DNA of 54,544 nt from Synergistaceae bacterium (GTDB lineage: Bacteria > Synergistota > Synergistia > Synergistales > Aminobacteriaceae), in the NCBI GenBank assembly GCA_017445405.1, contig JAFSUD010000047.1, positions 1 through 54,544 of the forward strand. Reading direction: 5' to 3'. How positions within the stretch are numbered: the stretch's first letter is position 1; each line of letters opens with the position of its first letter. Shown here in pieces: positions 46,501 to 53,878 of the stretch. The translations under genes were made by a program, and so were the position numbers. Below the pieces are notes generated by a model, which did not search any database, was not told where the DNA came from, and saw only the letters and a program-made list of their open reading frames with translations.

Positions 46501-46551
46501 GATGAACAGCACGACTCTGTAACGCTGTATGCTTGCTCTTGCTATGTCCAT
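43504..46551 (-). CDS. RND-family efflux pump permease
   Basis: 1,015 aa inner-membrane proton-driven pump with twelve helices and two large periplasmic loops. Landmarks: DIARASIQRYRVVLF at the start, GSLVDNGIVVAEG around helix 4, and VVLLDQVSADFAAG near the C-terminus; the sequence fits the AcrB-like multidrug group rather than the metal (CusA) group. Start at the ATG at 46551, six bases after GAGGTG. It follows an EFR1 ferredoxin gene and an adaptor gene; no outer-membrane channel gene is present. Confidence 0.94.
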   Translation of the reverse strand: MDIARASIQRYRVVLFICLLTLVGGVMAYFEIGKLEDPSFTIKTAVVSAVYPGASAYEVEQEVTARLEDAIQAMGEVDIIRSRSTPGLAVIYVDIKDEYSSAELPQVWDKLRQKVNDEQVYMPSGVTVLVNNDFGEVYGQYYALVGDGYTMKELYDYADFLKKNLVLVNEVARVEILGEQTEAIYIEFSASRMSALGISPEEIFGVLNQQNTLSETGSITLGSRYIRVSPTSAILSVDDIANLVIGSAGGNLTRLRDVATVRRDYAEPQDFKLKFNGRPALAIGISTVEGGNVVNMGRAVSARLKELEAFRPVGIELTPIYMQSDQVIKSISDFIINLIESLAIVVGVLLIFMGLRSGLIIGLVLLITVAGTFLIMNQTGITLQIVSLAALIIALGSLVDNGIVVAEGMLVGVERGMTIEDAASDSVNGSIWAMLGGTFIAVLAFVPAGLSKTQTGEYLQSLFQVVAISMMLSWFAALIAAPALGKVMLKPSKQEGDPYDGFLFRAYRAFLELCLRNRFTVLALVIAVFVFSMMVFWEMPTSFFPDNDTVYYTVDLYSPEGTSLNAQEEITQKLAAHIQAQPGVKNITQFIGGGGLRFTLTYNPPEDDTAFSQLLVETEDGKFTRPSLLDTQAYIDGLPELQGNCKLFARGGDAEEKIGLRIYGSDPAELRRLAGQVMAIMEKDPASQFIRTDWREPVEVIHPVIFKDQMQSLGLTRPAVNQAILTATTGAAVGEFLDGDKSLAILAAFTPEERNRIDILSSLPVWAPAAGKSVPLGTVFSSLETKFEDNIIIRRDRSRMITAKSEVKFGMNADAMLERITPEIEALRLPFGYHIEWGGEKEEDDEAMDGMAVAFPPAIMIMFIIMIFLFNGFRQTMIIFISLPLILIGIVLGLWVMGMDVSFLAIVGLLSLVGMLAKNSIVLLDQVSADFAAGRDKYEAIVEDGVSRLRPVAMSALTTVLGMIPLIWDVMFGPMAVTIMAGLTVSTILTLLVIPVLTAIAYNVPCPEPEDDEDE

Positions 46552-46561
46552 CTTCATCACC

Positions 46562-47326
46562 TCACAGCTTCACGTTCGGGTTTACGTAGCGTCCGTTCTT
46601 GGCCGAACGTCCCAGGTTGATGGCCTGCTTCGGGCATCTGTGGAGGCACGCTAGGCAGCAAGCGCATTTATCTGCAGTCCACACAGGCCGGTTATCTTTG
46701 AGGGTGATGATGTTCATCGGGCAGACTCTCTCGCACAGCCCGCACCCTACACAGTCATCATTCACTGTGAATCCCTTGACCTTGCGCTGACTCGGCACAA
46801 CGAACTTCTTAATCAGGTACGTGAAGAGTCTTGACGGCTTCCTCGTGAACTTCTGCACGTGTCTCTTCTCTGCGATGTCCTCCGCAAGCTCCTTCAGAGT
46901 CTCATCTGCTTTAGCGAGATGCTCAGCTCTGCGCTCCGGACTCTCTGTCCTGAACATGGGCACGTAGTTATCCGGCATACTCACGGCGAACGCTGCACCT
47001 AGAGTAATTCCCTTCCTGCTGAGAATCTCCCTCAGATTCTCGTCAGCACGTCCGGCATTGCTCCCGCATGTGAACACTCCGTAGACGTAGCAGCTCTCCG
47101 GCAGGTTCACGAAGCTCACTCCCCCCAGAAACTCAGCCGCAGCGTAGGCCAAGTCCCAATCATAGACGGGCGCAAAGATGCCCAAGCGTTCAGCTCCCTC
47201 ACAGTTCACAGACTTCACGCCGTCCTTCATCATGCTGTTGATAGAGGTGATTGTGTCATGTGTCCGTGAAGCAATGTATTCTGCACAGTATTTTGTGTTG
47301 CCAGTTGCTGAGAAACAGAGAATCAT
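46562..47326 (-). CDS. EFR1-family ferredoxin (flavodoxin plus two 4Fe-4S clusters)
   Basis: About 254 aa. N-terminal flavodoxin-like part (LCFSATGNTKYCAEYI), then two 4Fe-4S motifs: CVGCGLCERVCP and CACCLACLHRCP. Electron carrier of the anaerobic EFR1 family. Start at 47326, seven bases from AGGAGG; its ATG shares one base with the adaptor stop, so it is coupled to that gene and sits between adaptor and pump. Confidence 0.92.
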   Translation of the reverse strand: MILCFSATGNTKYCAEYIASRTHDTITSINSMMKDGVKSVNCEGAERLGIFAPVYDWDLAYAAAEFLGGVSFVNLPESCYVYGVFTCGSNAGRADENLREILSRKGITLGAAFAVSMPDNYVPMFRTESPERRAEHLAKADETLKELAEDIAEKRHVQKFTRKPSRLFTYLIKKFVVPSQRKVKGFTVNDDCVGCGLCERVCPMNIITLKDNRPVWTADKCACCLACLHRCPKQAINLGRSAKNGRYVNPNVKL

Positions 47327-48486
47327 CACTGCACCTCCTGAAGCCTTACGCGCTGGCCTTCATGCAGGAAATACACTCCTGCTGTAACGATTACGTCGCC
47401 TCCGCTGAGAGTCGCTCCCTCAATTTCAACCATGCCGTCATTGCGGATCTGCCCCACAGTTACCGGGACCCGCGATACCTGACCAACTGCAAATCTCCAC
47501 ACGTAATTAGCTCCGCCCTCATTGAGAATAGCTGTCGTCGGCACAAAATAGCTGCTGTTCTCGTCAGCCTTTGCAATATCATCACCTGCAAAATTTACCT
47601 CAACGGTTACGGCCATTCCGGGAAGTATGCGTATATCGTTCTGTCTGGGCATCGCTGCAGTAACCGGATAAGTATTCGCTGCTGTTGCCTGTGTCGCTAT
47701 TTCCTTGATGGTGAGCGGAAAAACTCTGTCAGGTATTGCCTCAAACTTTGCGTTGATGGAGAAGGACTCTGCATGTGTCCGCAAATCCAGCAAGCCTCTG
47801 ACTTCCGGCATGGGCACAAGAAGCACATCGTTATCCGGAATGTTGAACACGATTTCGAGAGATGATAAGTCCTGCAGACTGAATATTGTCTGCTTGGCCG
47901 TAATGTCCTGATAATTTTCTGCCATCCTGTCAGCGATTACTCCGTCGAAGGGTGCTCGAAGCTCCGTATCACGCAAGGCATCACGTGCAGATTGCAGGTT
48001 AGCTTTTGCGGAGTCGACTGCAGATTTAGTTACCTCCACTTGAGTCTTGTACTGGTCATACTGTGCCTTAGCTATCACCCTCTGCTTGTACAAGTTCTCA
48101 TAGCGCGTGAAGTCTGCCAGAGCGTTTTTGTGCTGTGCCTGTGCCTGAGATAACGCGCTCTGTGCCTGAGAGATGCTGGTGTTGAAGTCTCTCGGGTCGA
48201 GAGTGGCCAGAAGTGTCCCCCGTTTGACGCTTGCGCCCTTGTCGACATAGATGCGCCGGAGAGTTCCGGAGACTCTGAAGGACAGCTCCGCTCGTCTGCC
48301 TCCCTGAACCGTTCCGAAGTACCTGCGCCTGAAAGACTCGCTCCCTCCCTGAAGCCTGATAGTGCGTACAGGACGGATTACCTCTTGTTCTGGTGCTGGT
48401 GCTTTCTGCTGCCTGAGAGTGTTTAGGCCGTAACATATGCCGCCGATGATGGCAACACCTAACAAGATTTTGATGAAGTGTTTCAT
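47326..48486 (-). CDS. RND efflux periplasmic adaptor (membrane fusion protein)
   Basis: 386 aa. N-terminal anchor (FIKILLGVAIIGGICYG), then the barrel-sandwich (lipoyl) half FRVSGTLRRIYVDKGASVKRG, a long helical hairpin with coiled coil (about 95-180), and the second half FDGVIADRMAENYQDI, consistent with the HlyD/AcrA family. Joins the inner-membrane pump to an outer-membrane channel. First gene of the three-gene minus-strand operon. Confidence 0.94.
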   Translation of the reverse strand: MKHFIKILLGVAIIGGICYGLNTLRQQKAPAPEQEVIRPVRTIRLQGGSESFRRRYFGTVQGGRRAELSFRVSGTLRRIYVDKGASVKRGTLLATLDPRDFNTSISQAQSALSQAQAQHKNALADFTRYENLYKQRVIAKAQYDQYKTQVEVTKSAVDSAKANLQSARDALRDTELRAPFDGVIADRMAENYQDITAKQTIFSLQDLSSLEIVFNIPDNDVLLVPMPEVRGLLDLRTHAESFSINAKFEAIPDRVFPLTIKEIATQATAANTYPVTAAMPRQNDIRILPGMAVTVEVNFAGDDIAKADENSSYFVPTTAILNEGGANYVWRFAVGQVSRVPVTVGQIRNDGMVEIEGATLSGGDVIVTAGVYFLHEGQRVRLQEVQ

Positions 48487-48609
48487 GTATTCAGCTCCTC
48501 ATGAAAATTTTGCGTGATTATAGATTCACTGAGCCTTTTTGTCGTGATGATACTTGCTGTTGTTTATGCGGGCGATTTATGGCCTCATAACATAAAAATT
48601 AATGGAGTG

Positions 48610-48618
48610 TGCTAAAAT
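48610..48618 (+). promoter_or_regulatory. Extended -10 box for rpmG / tRNA-Trp / secE
   Basis: TGCTAAAAT about 40 bp upstream of rpmG, an extended -10 form like that at 32450. No clear -35. Confidence 0.35.
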
Positions 48619-48659
48619 ACACGCATTCACATTTTTGACAAGAAGGGACATAGTTTATT

Positions 48660-48809
48660 ATGGCAGACATTATCGGACTTACCTGCACCCAGTGCAAACG
48701 CCGCAATTACACGACGACTATCAACAAGAAGAAGCAGAGCAAAAAGCTCGAAGTGAAGAAATACTGCAAGTGGTGCAACGCTCCGACAGTCCACAAGGAA
48801 TCAAAGTAG
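48660..48809 (+). CDS. rpmG: 50S ribosomal protein L33
   Basis: 49 aa, translated by eye: MADIIGLTCTQCKRRNY..., with CTQC and CKWC zinc-type Cys pairs and the ending VHKESK. This is the usual L33 length and the standard position before tRNA-Trp and secE. Ends 66 bp before the tRNA. Confidence 0.93.
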   Translation: MADIIGLTCTQCKRRNYTTTINKKKQSKKLEVKKYCKWCNAPTVHKESK

Positions 48810-48875
48810 TGTTGCCAAAAGGTTAAGCCTGTTGTAGAATTTACGCCGTCGAATTTCACACAATAAATTTTACGC

Positions 48876-48951
48876 AGGTCCGTGGCTCAATTGGCAGAGC
48901 ACTGGTCTCCAAAACCGGGGGCTGCAGGTTCGAGTCCTGCCGGGCCTGCCA
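48876..48951 (+). tRNA. tRNA-Trp (CCA anticodon)
   Basis: 76 nt. Acceptor stem AGGTCCG / CGGGCCT, discriminator G, encoded CCA; anticodon loop CTCCAAA on a CTGGT/ACCGG stem; T-loop GTTCGAGTC. AGG...G discriminator is the usual tRNA-Trp form. Lies between rpmG and secE as in many bacteria. Confidence 0.95.
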
Positions 48952-48972
48952 TTTTTATGAGGAAAAATCATT

Positions 48973-49188
48973 ATGGCAAAGACAACCACAGAGAAACCGA
49001 CAAAGCTGGCTTCGCTCAAGAACTTCATCCGTGAAGCAAAAGCCGAACTCAAGAAAGTTACTTGGCCGACCCGAAGGCAGATATGGTACTGGACAGTAAT
49101 AGTGATAGTGTTCACGCTGGCTGTCTCGCTGTATCTCGGGCTGATAGACTTTATTCTTGCGTGGCTGTTCCGTATGCTGCTCGGATAA
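48973..49188 (+). CDS. secE: Preprotein translocase subunit SecE
   Basis: 71 aa, single C-terminal membrane helix. The amphipathic helix FIREAKAELKKVTWPTRRQ is the SecE signature (WPTRRE-type). Joins SecY/SecG in the protein export channel. 9 bp before nusG. Confidence 0.95.
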   Translation: MAKTTTEKPTKLASLKNFIREAKAELKKVTWPTRRQIWYWTVIVIVFTLAVSLYLGLIDFILAWLFRMLLG

Positions 49189-49197
49189 ATAAACATC

Positions 49198-49734
49198 ATG
49201 CCTCAGGAACGCCGGTGGTACATAGTGCAGACGTATGCTAGCTACGAGAAGCGCGTAGAAGCAGATTTACGTCAGCGCATCAAAGCAATGAACATGCAGG
49301 ATAAAATCTTCAACGTTCTGATTCCGACGGAGACCAGAATCGAGGTCAAGGACGGCAAGAGCAGAGAAGTAACCCGCAAACTTTACCCGAGCTACGTGAT
49401 GGTGGAGATGATACTTGACGAGCAGTCATGGTATGCAGTCAGGCACACGAACGGAGTAACGGGATTTATCGGAGCAGGGACGTATCCTGTACCGCTTTCA
49501 CAGGAAGAAGTAGACCGGATAATGTCCGGCATGAAGAGCAGCAAGGATGAACCTAAGGTAGATATAGACCTGAAGCCCGGAGATGTTGTGAGAGTAGTAG
49601 CAGAAGGCAACATGAAGGGATTCACCGGGCCGGTAGTCGAGATAAACGCCAAGAAGAGCCGCGTAAAGTTCAAGAGTGAAGTGTTAGGCGGGGCAATTCT
49701 TGAGACGGACTACAAATCCTTAGAGAAGATATAA
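49198..49734 (+). CDS. nusG: Transcription termination/antitermination factor NusG
   Basis: 178 aa: NGN domain beginning RRWYIVQTYASYEKRVE, with PSYVMVEM and VTGFIGAG, and a C-terminal KOW domain (PGDVVRVVAEGNMKGFTG). Binds RNA polymerase and couples to ribosomes or Rho. Confidence 0.96.
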   Translation: MPQERRWYIVQTYASYEKRVEADLRQRIKAMNMQDKIFNVLIPTETRIEVKDGKSREVTRKLYPSYVMVEMILDEQSWYAVRHTNGVTGFIGAGTYPVPLSQEEVDRIMSGMKSSKDEPKVDIDLKPGDVVRVVAEGNMKGFTGPVVEINAKKSRVKFKSEVLGGAILETDYKSLEKI

Positions 49735-49799
49735 CGCGAATAACAGGCGAAGACTTGTTAGACGATAAATGAGCAAGACAGAAAGGAAAAATTTTTATC

Positions 49800-50225
49800 A
49801 TGGCTAAGAAAGTAGTAGGGCAAATAAAGCTCCAGCTTCCAGCCGGAAAAGCGACACCTGCACCTCCTGTAGGGCCTGCACTCGGTCAGCACGGAGTGAA
49901 CATCATGGAGTTCTGCAAGCAGTTCAATGCGAAGACTTCAGATCAGGCAGGATTAATCATTCCGGCAGTAATCACAGTGTATGCTGACAGGAGCTTCACG
50001 TTCGAGCTTAAGACTCCTCCCGCAGCAGTGTTACTGAAAAAGGCTGTTGGCATCGAGTCAGGTTCGGGAGTTCCCAACAAGACGAAAGTCGGCAAGATAG
50101 CGCGCGCAAAGGTGAAGGAGATCGCCGAGATGAAGATGAAGGATCTCAACGCCAACGACGTAGACGCAGCAATGAGGATGATCGAAGGCACAGCCCGTTC
50201 AATGGGGCTTGAGGTCGTCGACTAA
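49800..50225 (+). CDS. rplK: 50S ribosomal protein L11
   Basis: 141 aa. [19 protein letters not shown] and [13 protein letters not shown] are the L11 N-terminal RNA-binding patterns, followed by the C-terminal 23S-binding domain. Standard position after nusG. Confidence 0.97.
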   Translation: MAKKVVGQIKLQLPAGKATPAPPVGPALGQHGVNIMEFCKQFNAKTSDQAGLIIPAVITVYADRSFTFELKTPPAAVLLKKAVGIESGSGVPNKTKVGKIARAKVKEIAEMKMKDLNANDVDAAMRMIEGTARSMGLEVVD

Positions 50226-50279
50226 TTGCACCAGACGAGCGGAAGAGAATAATTCTCGCTAAGACCGCAGGAGGCAGAA

Positions 50280-50984
50280 ATGAAGAGAAGCAAGAGATAC
50301 AGAGAAGCCGCAGAAAAAGTTGAAGCCGGGAAACTGTACGGACTCCGTGAAGCAGTTGACCTCTTCAAGACTATAGCGACGGCCAAGTTCAACGAGAGCA
50401 TCGAGGTACACGTCAGGCTGGGCATAGACCCGCGCCACGCAGACCAGCAGGTCAGGAGCACGGTATCGCTTCCTCACGGAACAGGCGTAACCAAAAAGGT
50501 ACTCGTCATCACTCAGGGCGAGAAGATTAAGGAAGCTCAGGATGCCGGAGCGGATCTTGTAGGCGGAGACGAGATGGTCGCACAGATTCAGGGCGGCTTC
50601 ATGGACTTCGACGCAGTTATCGCTACACCCGACATGATGAAGTCTGTCGGACGCTTGGGCAAAGTGTTAGGCCCCCGCGGACTAATGCCGAGCGCAAAGA
50701 GCGGAACAGTAACGTTTGAGCTTGCCAACGCCGTTAAGGAGATCAAGGCAGGACGAGTAGAGTTCCGTGCAGACAAGACGGGCATAACCCACAACGCAGC
50801 AGGACGCAGAGATTTTTCTGCAGACCAGCTCTACGACAACGTGAAGGCCTTGCTGCAGGCGATATACCGTGCACGTCCGGCATCAGTGAAGGGAACGTAC
50901 GTGAAGAGCATAGCCATAGCTCCGACGATGGGGCCGGGCATTGCAGTAGACCCTGCAGCAGCACAGAAAGAATTAGCACTGTAA
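50280..50984 (+). CDS. rplA: 50S ribosomal protein L1
   Basis: 234 aa. [33 protein letters not shown] and [15 protein letters not shown] match L1. Forms the mobile L1 stalk and can repress its own operon. Confidence 0.97.
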   Translation: MKRSKRYREAAEKVEAGKLYGLREAVDLFKTIATAKFNESIEVHVRLGIDPRHADQQVRSTVSLPHGTGVTKKVLVITQGEKIKEAQDAGADLVGGDEMVAQIQGGFMDFDAVIATPDMMKSVGRLGKVLGPRGLMPSAKSGTVTFELANAVKEIKAGRVEFRADKTGITHNAAGRRDFSADQLYDNVKALLQAIYRARPASVKGTYVKSIAIAPTMGPGIAVDPAAAQKELAL

Positions 50985-50989
50985 AAATT

Positions 50990-51134
50990 TTCCTGATATG
51001 TTCATCCTGAGACAGCAGGTGCGCACGCTTAATATCCTGCCGAGGAGTGAGAGTTGATAGAGAATAACGCTCCTCCTGTGTGAAAGTATAGGGGGAGCTT
51101 TTCGTAAGCACATGAAGGAGGTGAAAGAAGAAAC
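50990..51134 (+). ncRNA. Ribosomal protein L10 leader
   Basis: The 150-bp gap before rplJ holds several complementary segments and the bulged consensus TCCTGCCGAGGAG (around 51038-51050), a hallmark of the L10/L12-binding autoregulatory leader in bacteria. GCTCCTCC and GGGGGAGC form a further stem at 51068-51098. It lets excess L10(L12)4 repress rplJL. Confidence 0.75.
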
Positions 51135-51677
51135 ATGCCTGCAAAGATAAAGTATGAGTTAGTAGACGGACTGAGAGAGAAACTCAGCAGGACTAAAGCC
51201 GTGTTCGTAGGTGAGTATCGCGGAATGACCGTCGCACAGAGCACCGAACTCCGCCACAAAGTACGCGAGGCCGGAGGTGAGCTGAAGGTCGCGAAAAACT
51301 CCCTGTTCGCAATCGCCATGAAGGAAGCAGGACTCGAGGCACTCCCCGAAGAACTCATGAAAGGGCCGAACATTTTTGCACTGTGCTATGACGACCCGGT
51401 GAGCGTAGCAAAAGTCCTCAAGGAGCACGTGAACGACAAGACACAGAAAGCGTTCGTCCTGAAGGGCGGACTGCTCGAGACACAGCAGCTTAACCTTGCG
51501 CAGTTATTGGCTCTTGCGGATCTCCCGTCGAAGGAAGTCATGCGCGGACAGGTTGTCAGGACAATTGCAGCACCGTTATCGGGACTGGTCAACGTTCTGG
51601 CGGGGACAATGCGGAATTTCGTTACATGCCTCGACCAGATACGCGCAAAGAAGGAAGAAGAAGGCAGTGCGGCTTAG
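51135..51677 (+). CDS. rplJ: 50S ribosomal protein L10
   Basis: 180 aa. FVGEYRGMTVAQSTELRHKVR and VAKNSLFAIAM are the L10 rRNA-binding patterns; the C-terminal helix for L7/L12 dimers ends the protein. Anchors L12 on the ribosome. Confidence 0.96.
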   Translation: MPAKIKYELVDGLREKLSRTKAVFVGEYRGMTVAQSTELRHKVREAGGELKVAKNSLFAIAMKEAGLEALPEELMKGPNIFALCYDDPVSVAKVLKEHVNDKTQKAFVLKGGLLETQQLNLAQLLALADLPSKEVMRGQVVRTIAAPLSGLVNVLAGTMRNFVTCLDQIRAKKEEEGSAA

Positions 51678-51725
51678 GCTGTGCACTAATAATTATCATT
51701 AACAACATTAACGGAGGAAAATATT

Positions 51726-52103
51726 ATGACCAAAGAAGAAATCATCCAGGCTATCGAAACAATGTCAGTACTTGACCTTTCGGAACTCGTGAAGGCTCTT
51801 GAAGAGAAGTTCGGCGTATCAGCATCAGCAGCACCCGTAATGATGGCAGCAATGCCCGGAGCAGGAGCAGCAGCGGCTCCCGCAGAGGAGAAGACAGAGT
51901 TTGACGTAGTCTACAAAGGACCCGGCGCAAACAAGATCGCCGTCATCAAGGTAGTGCGCGAGATCACATCGCTCGGCCTGAAGGAAGCGAAGGAGCTTGT
52001 TGACAACCCGCCGAAGAACATCAAGGAAGGCGTGTCGAAGGAAGAGGCTGAAGAGCTGAAGAAGAAGCTCGCTGAGGCCGGAGCAGACGTAGAGGTAAAG
52101 TAG
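51726..52103 (+). CDS. rplL: 50S ribosomal protein L7/L12
   Basis: 125 aa. N-terminal dimerisation helices, an Ala/Pro hinge ([11 protein letters not shown]) and the C-terminal domain with [17 protein letters not shown]. Last gene of the ribosomal run; a terminator follows and rpoB does not. Confidence 0.97.
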   Translation: MTKEEIIQAIETMSVLDLSELVKALEEKFGVSASAAPVMMAAMPGAGAAAAPAEEKTEFDVVYKGPGANKIAVIKVVREITSLGLKEAKELVDNPPKNIKEGVSKEEAEELKKKLAEAGADVEVK

Positions 52104-52119
52104 CGTTGTGATTTTCATC

Positions 52120-52151
52120 AGAGGCTCAGTGAGTAATTGGGCCTCTTTTTG
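52120..52151 (+). terminator. Terminator of the rplJL operon
   Basis: AGAGGC (52120-52125) pairs with GCCTCT (52141-52146), followed by TTTTG. Confidence 0.8.
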
Positions 52152-52175
52152 TTAAGCGGAGGAGGCGTTGACCAA

Positions 52176-52529
52176 ATGGCAGAGAGCAAGAAGAAGCAGA
52201 TAATCATCGGCGTGATACTGGCAATATTGTGCCTCAACATCATGTGGACGATAATGCAGAACAAGTTCACGCCCAAACTTGACAGCGTGAAGACGGATAT
52301 AGCAGCAGTCGAGCAGAGAATGACGAAAGTCGAGACGAACGGAATACCTGATGTTGCAGACCTGAAGGCAGAGTTTGCAGCTTTGAAGGCAGTATCCGAC
52401 AAGTTCTCTGAACGTCTGGAGCAGTTACTGCGTCTCGAGGAAGACCAGTTAGCAGCACTCGAGGCACAGACAGCAGCCCAGAAGGCAAGAGTCGAGACCC
52501 TGAGGAAGTTAGCGGGCCAGGCAGAATAA
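52176..52529 (+). CDS. Single-helix membrane coiled-coil protein
   Basis: 117 aa, unrecognised. A short basic N-terminus (ESKKKQ), one membrane helix (IIIGVILAILCLNIMWTIM), then a heptad coiled coil for the rest, low in aromatic residues. I start at the ATG at 52176, about ten bases after GGAGG; a more upstream in-frame start inside the rplL terminator is unlikely. Downstream it ends at its own terminator. Confidence 0.7.
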   Translation: MAESKKKQIIIGVILAILCLNIMWTIMQNKFTPKLDSVKTDIAAVEQRMTKVETNGIPDVADLKAEFAALKAVSDKFSERLEQLLRLEEDQLAALEAQTAAQKARVETLRKLAGQAE

Positions 52530-52575
52530 GCACATCATCACACATTCTTCATCACCTCCAATCTCCATAGTAAAG

Positions 52576-52610
52576 CCCTGACGGATAACTCTCCGCCGGG
52601 GCATTTTTTG
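52576..52610 (+). terminator. Terminator after the coiled-coil gene
   Basis: GCCC-CGG and CCG-GGGC form an interrupted stem followed by ATTTTTTG. Confidence 0.8.
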
Positions 52611-52644
52611 TGTATACTTATTGCGCAAAGGAGGAATGATAATC

Positions 52645-53259
52645 ATGAAGTGTGCAGGCTGCGGAGCACCATTAGGTGATACGGATGAAAAGTGTGCTTA
52701 CTGCGGGAGCGTTACGCCTTACGGAAAAAGTATGACTGAACAACGCAGACGTGAAGAGCAGGAAGAAGAACGCCTTAGAAATATGCCGTCTATGCCTTAT
52801 GCAGAGATGTCTTCAGTGATAATTAGCTACATACTGACTTTAGGATTCTATTCTTCATGCTGGTATATCACTAGAACCTTTCCGTTGAACCGCCTCAAAT
52901 CAGAGCTGAAATTTCCTGTGCTGGCAGCCTTGATTTATCCGGTTATGTGCTTCAGCTTCATGTTTATCATACCGTTTTATGACCGAATAGGCCTCACGGA
53001 ATTACATGCGAAAGTAATATTTGCCTCCGCTGTTATGATAAGCTATACAATGTCCGTGCAGATGGCTTTACGCGTCAAGAAGATACTTAGGCATTACGAT
53101 AATTCTGAGGTTTCGTCTGACTGGCTGATGGCATTATTCGGGCCGATTTATCTTCAGTACTGCATCAACAGAATGATTAGGATGAAAATTTTTGTACCGG
53201 AATTTTTAGCAAGGAGGAATGATTTATATGAAGTGTGCAAATTGCGGAGCACCGATTGA
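52645..53259 (+). CDS. Zinc-ribbon DUF4234-like membrane protein, copy 1
   Basis: About 204 aa. N-terminal CAGCGAPL...CAYCGS zinc ribbon, a basic/acidic helix, then four or so membrane helices; the first membrane block (ISYILTLGFYSSCWYI) resembles DUF4234. Start at 52645, ten bases after AAGGAGG. It reads through the region of copy 2's ribosome site and start, so it is about 15 residues longer than copy 2 at the C-terminus. Confidence 0.8.
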   Translation: MKCAGCGAPLGDTDEKCAYCGSVTPYGKSMTEQRRREEQEEERLRNMPSMPYAEMSSVIISYILTLGFYSSCWYITRTFPLNRLKSELKFPVLAALIYPVMCFSFMFIIPFYDRIGLTELHAKVIFASAVMISYTMSVQMALRVKKILRHYDNSEVSSDWLMALFGPIYLQYCINRMIRMKIFVPEFLARRNDLYEVCKLRSTD

Positions 53260-53830
53260 AGCAAATGATGAAGTCTGCCAGTATTGCGGGACTAGGACAG
53301 CTTACGGAATAAGTATGCTCGAGGAACACAAACGCCATGAGCAGGAAGAACAGCACCGCCGAGAACTTGAGAACCTGCCCAAGATAAAGTATGTATCTGA
53401 AGCGTTCGTGATATTCGTGTACGTTATTACGCTGGGATATTACGCGCCTTACTGGTACGCAACAAGAATGAAGCCCCTCAACGACTTAGATTCGGGAACG
53501 AAATTACCCGCTTGGGCTGCAGGGATTTACGCTCTGGTGTGCGCAGGAATTATCTTCTCGTCGGAGATAGGGGACTCTCTCGGACTCTCTCCCGAGATGT
53601 CGCAGGAAATCTTCAACTATGCATTCGGCATAACGTTTACGGGATCGATTCTGCTCGCGTTCTGGGTGAGGCGTATTCTTCAGGGGTATGCTGCCAAGTT
53701 CATGGAGAGAAATATTGCGGTCGGAAGTGTAGCGTCGTCGGCAATCATGACGGTGTTCTTCGGGCCGGTATACCTTCAGCACAGCATCAACAAGATGATA
53801 AAGATGAAGCTGCTCGCTCCGCAGATCTAA
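53228..53830 (+). CDS. Zinc-ribbon DUF4234-like membrane protein, copy 2
   Basis: 200 aa. Same arrangement as copy 1: CANCGAPI...CQYCGT, a charged helix, and membrane helices with YVITLGYYAPYWYATRM. About two fifths of residues look the same as copy 1. Start at 53228 in the same context (AAGGAGG, ten bases) as copy 1, with 32 bp overlap between the two genes. An older tandem gene duplication. Confidence 0.85.
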   Translation: MKCANCGAPIEANDEVCQYCGTRTAYGISMLEEHKRHEQEEQHRRELENLPKIKYVSEAFVIFVYVITLGYYAPYWYATRMKPLNDLDSGTKLPAWAAGIYALVCAGIIFSSEIGDSLGLSPEMSQEIFNYAFGITFTGSILLAFWVRRILQGYAAKFMERNIAVGSVASSAIMTVFFGPVYLQHSINKMIKMKLLAPQI

Positions 53831-53866
53831 AAAATTACCCCCGGCTCTTCACCGGGGGCTTTCTTG
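53829..53866. terminator. Bidirectional terminator
   Basis: CCCCCGG (53838-53844) with CCGGGGG (53852-53858) around a seven-base loop. It has AAAAAATTA on the left, giving TAATTTTTT on the minus strand, and CTTTCTTG on the right, so it serves both convergent genes. Confidence 0.8.
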
Positions 53867-53878
53867 TCTCTTCATACA

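Noticed and set aside
52111..52175. Upstream in-frame start at 52137 for the coiled-coil protein
   Set aside because: It would lie inside the rplL terminator hairpin and lacks a ribosome site; the ATG at 52176 follows GGAGG.
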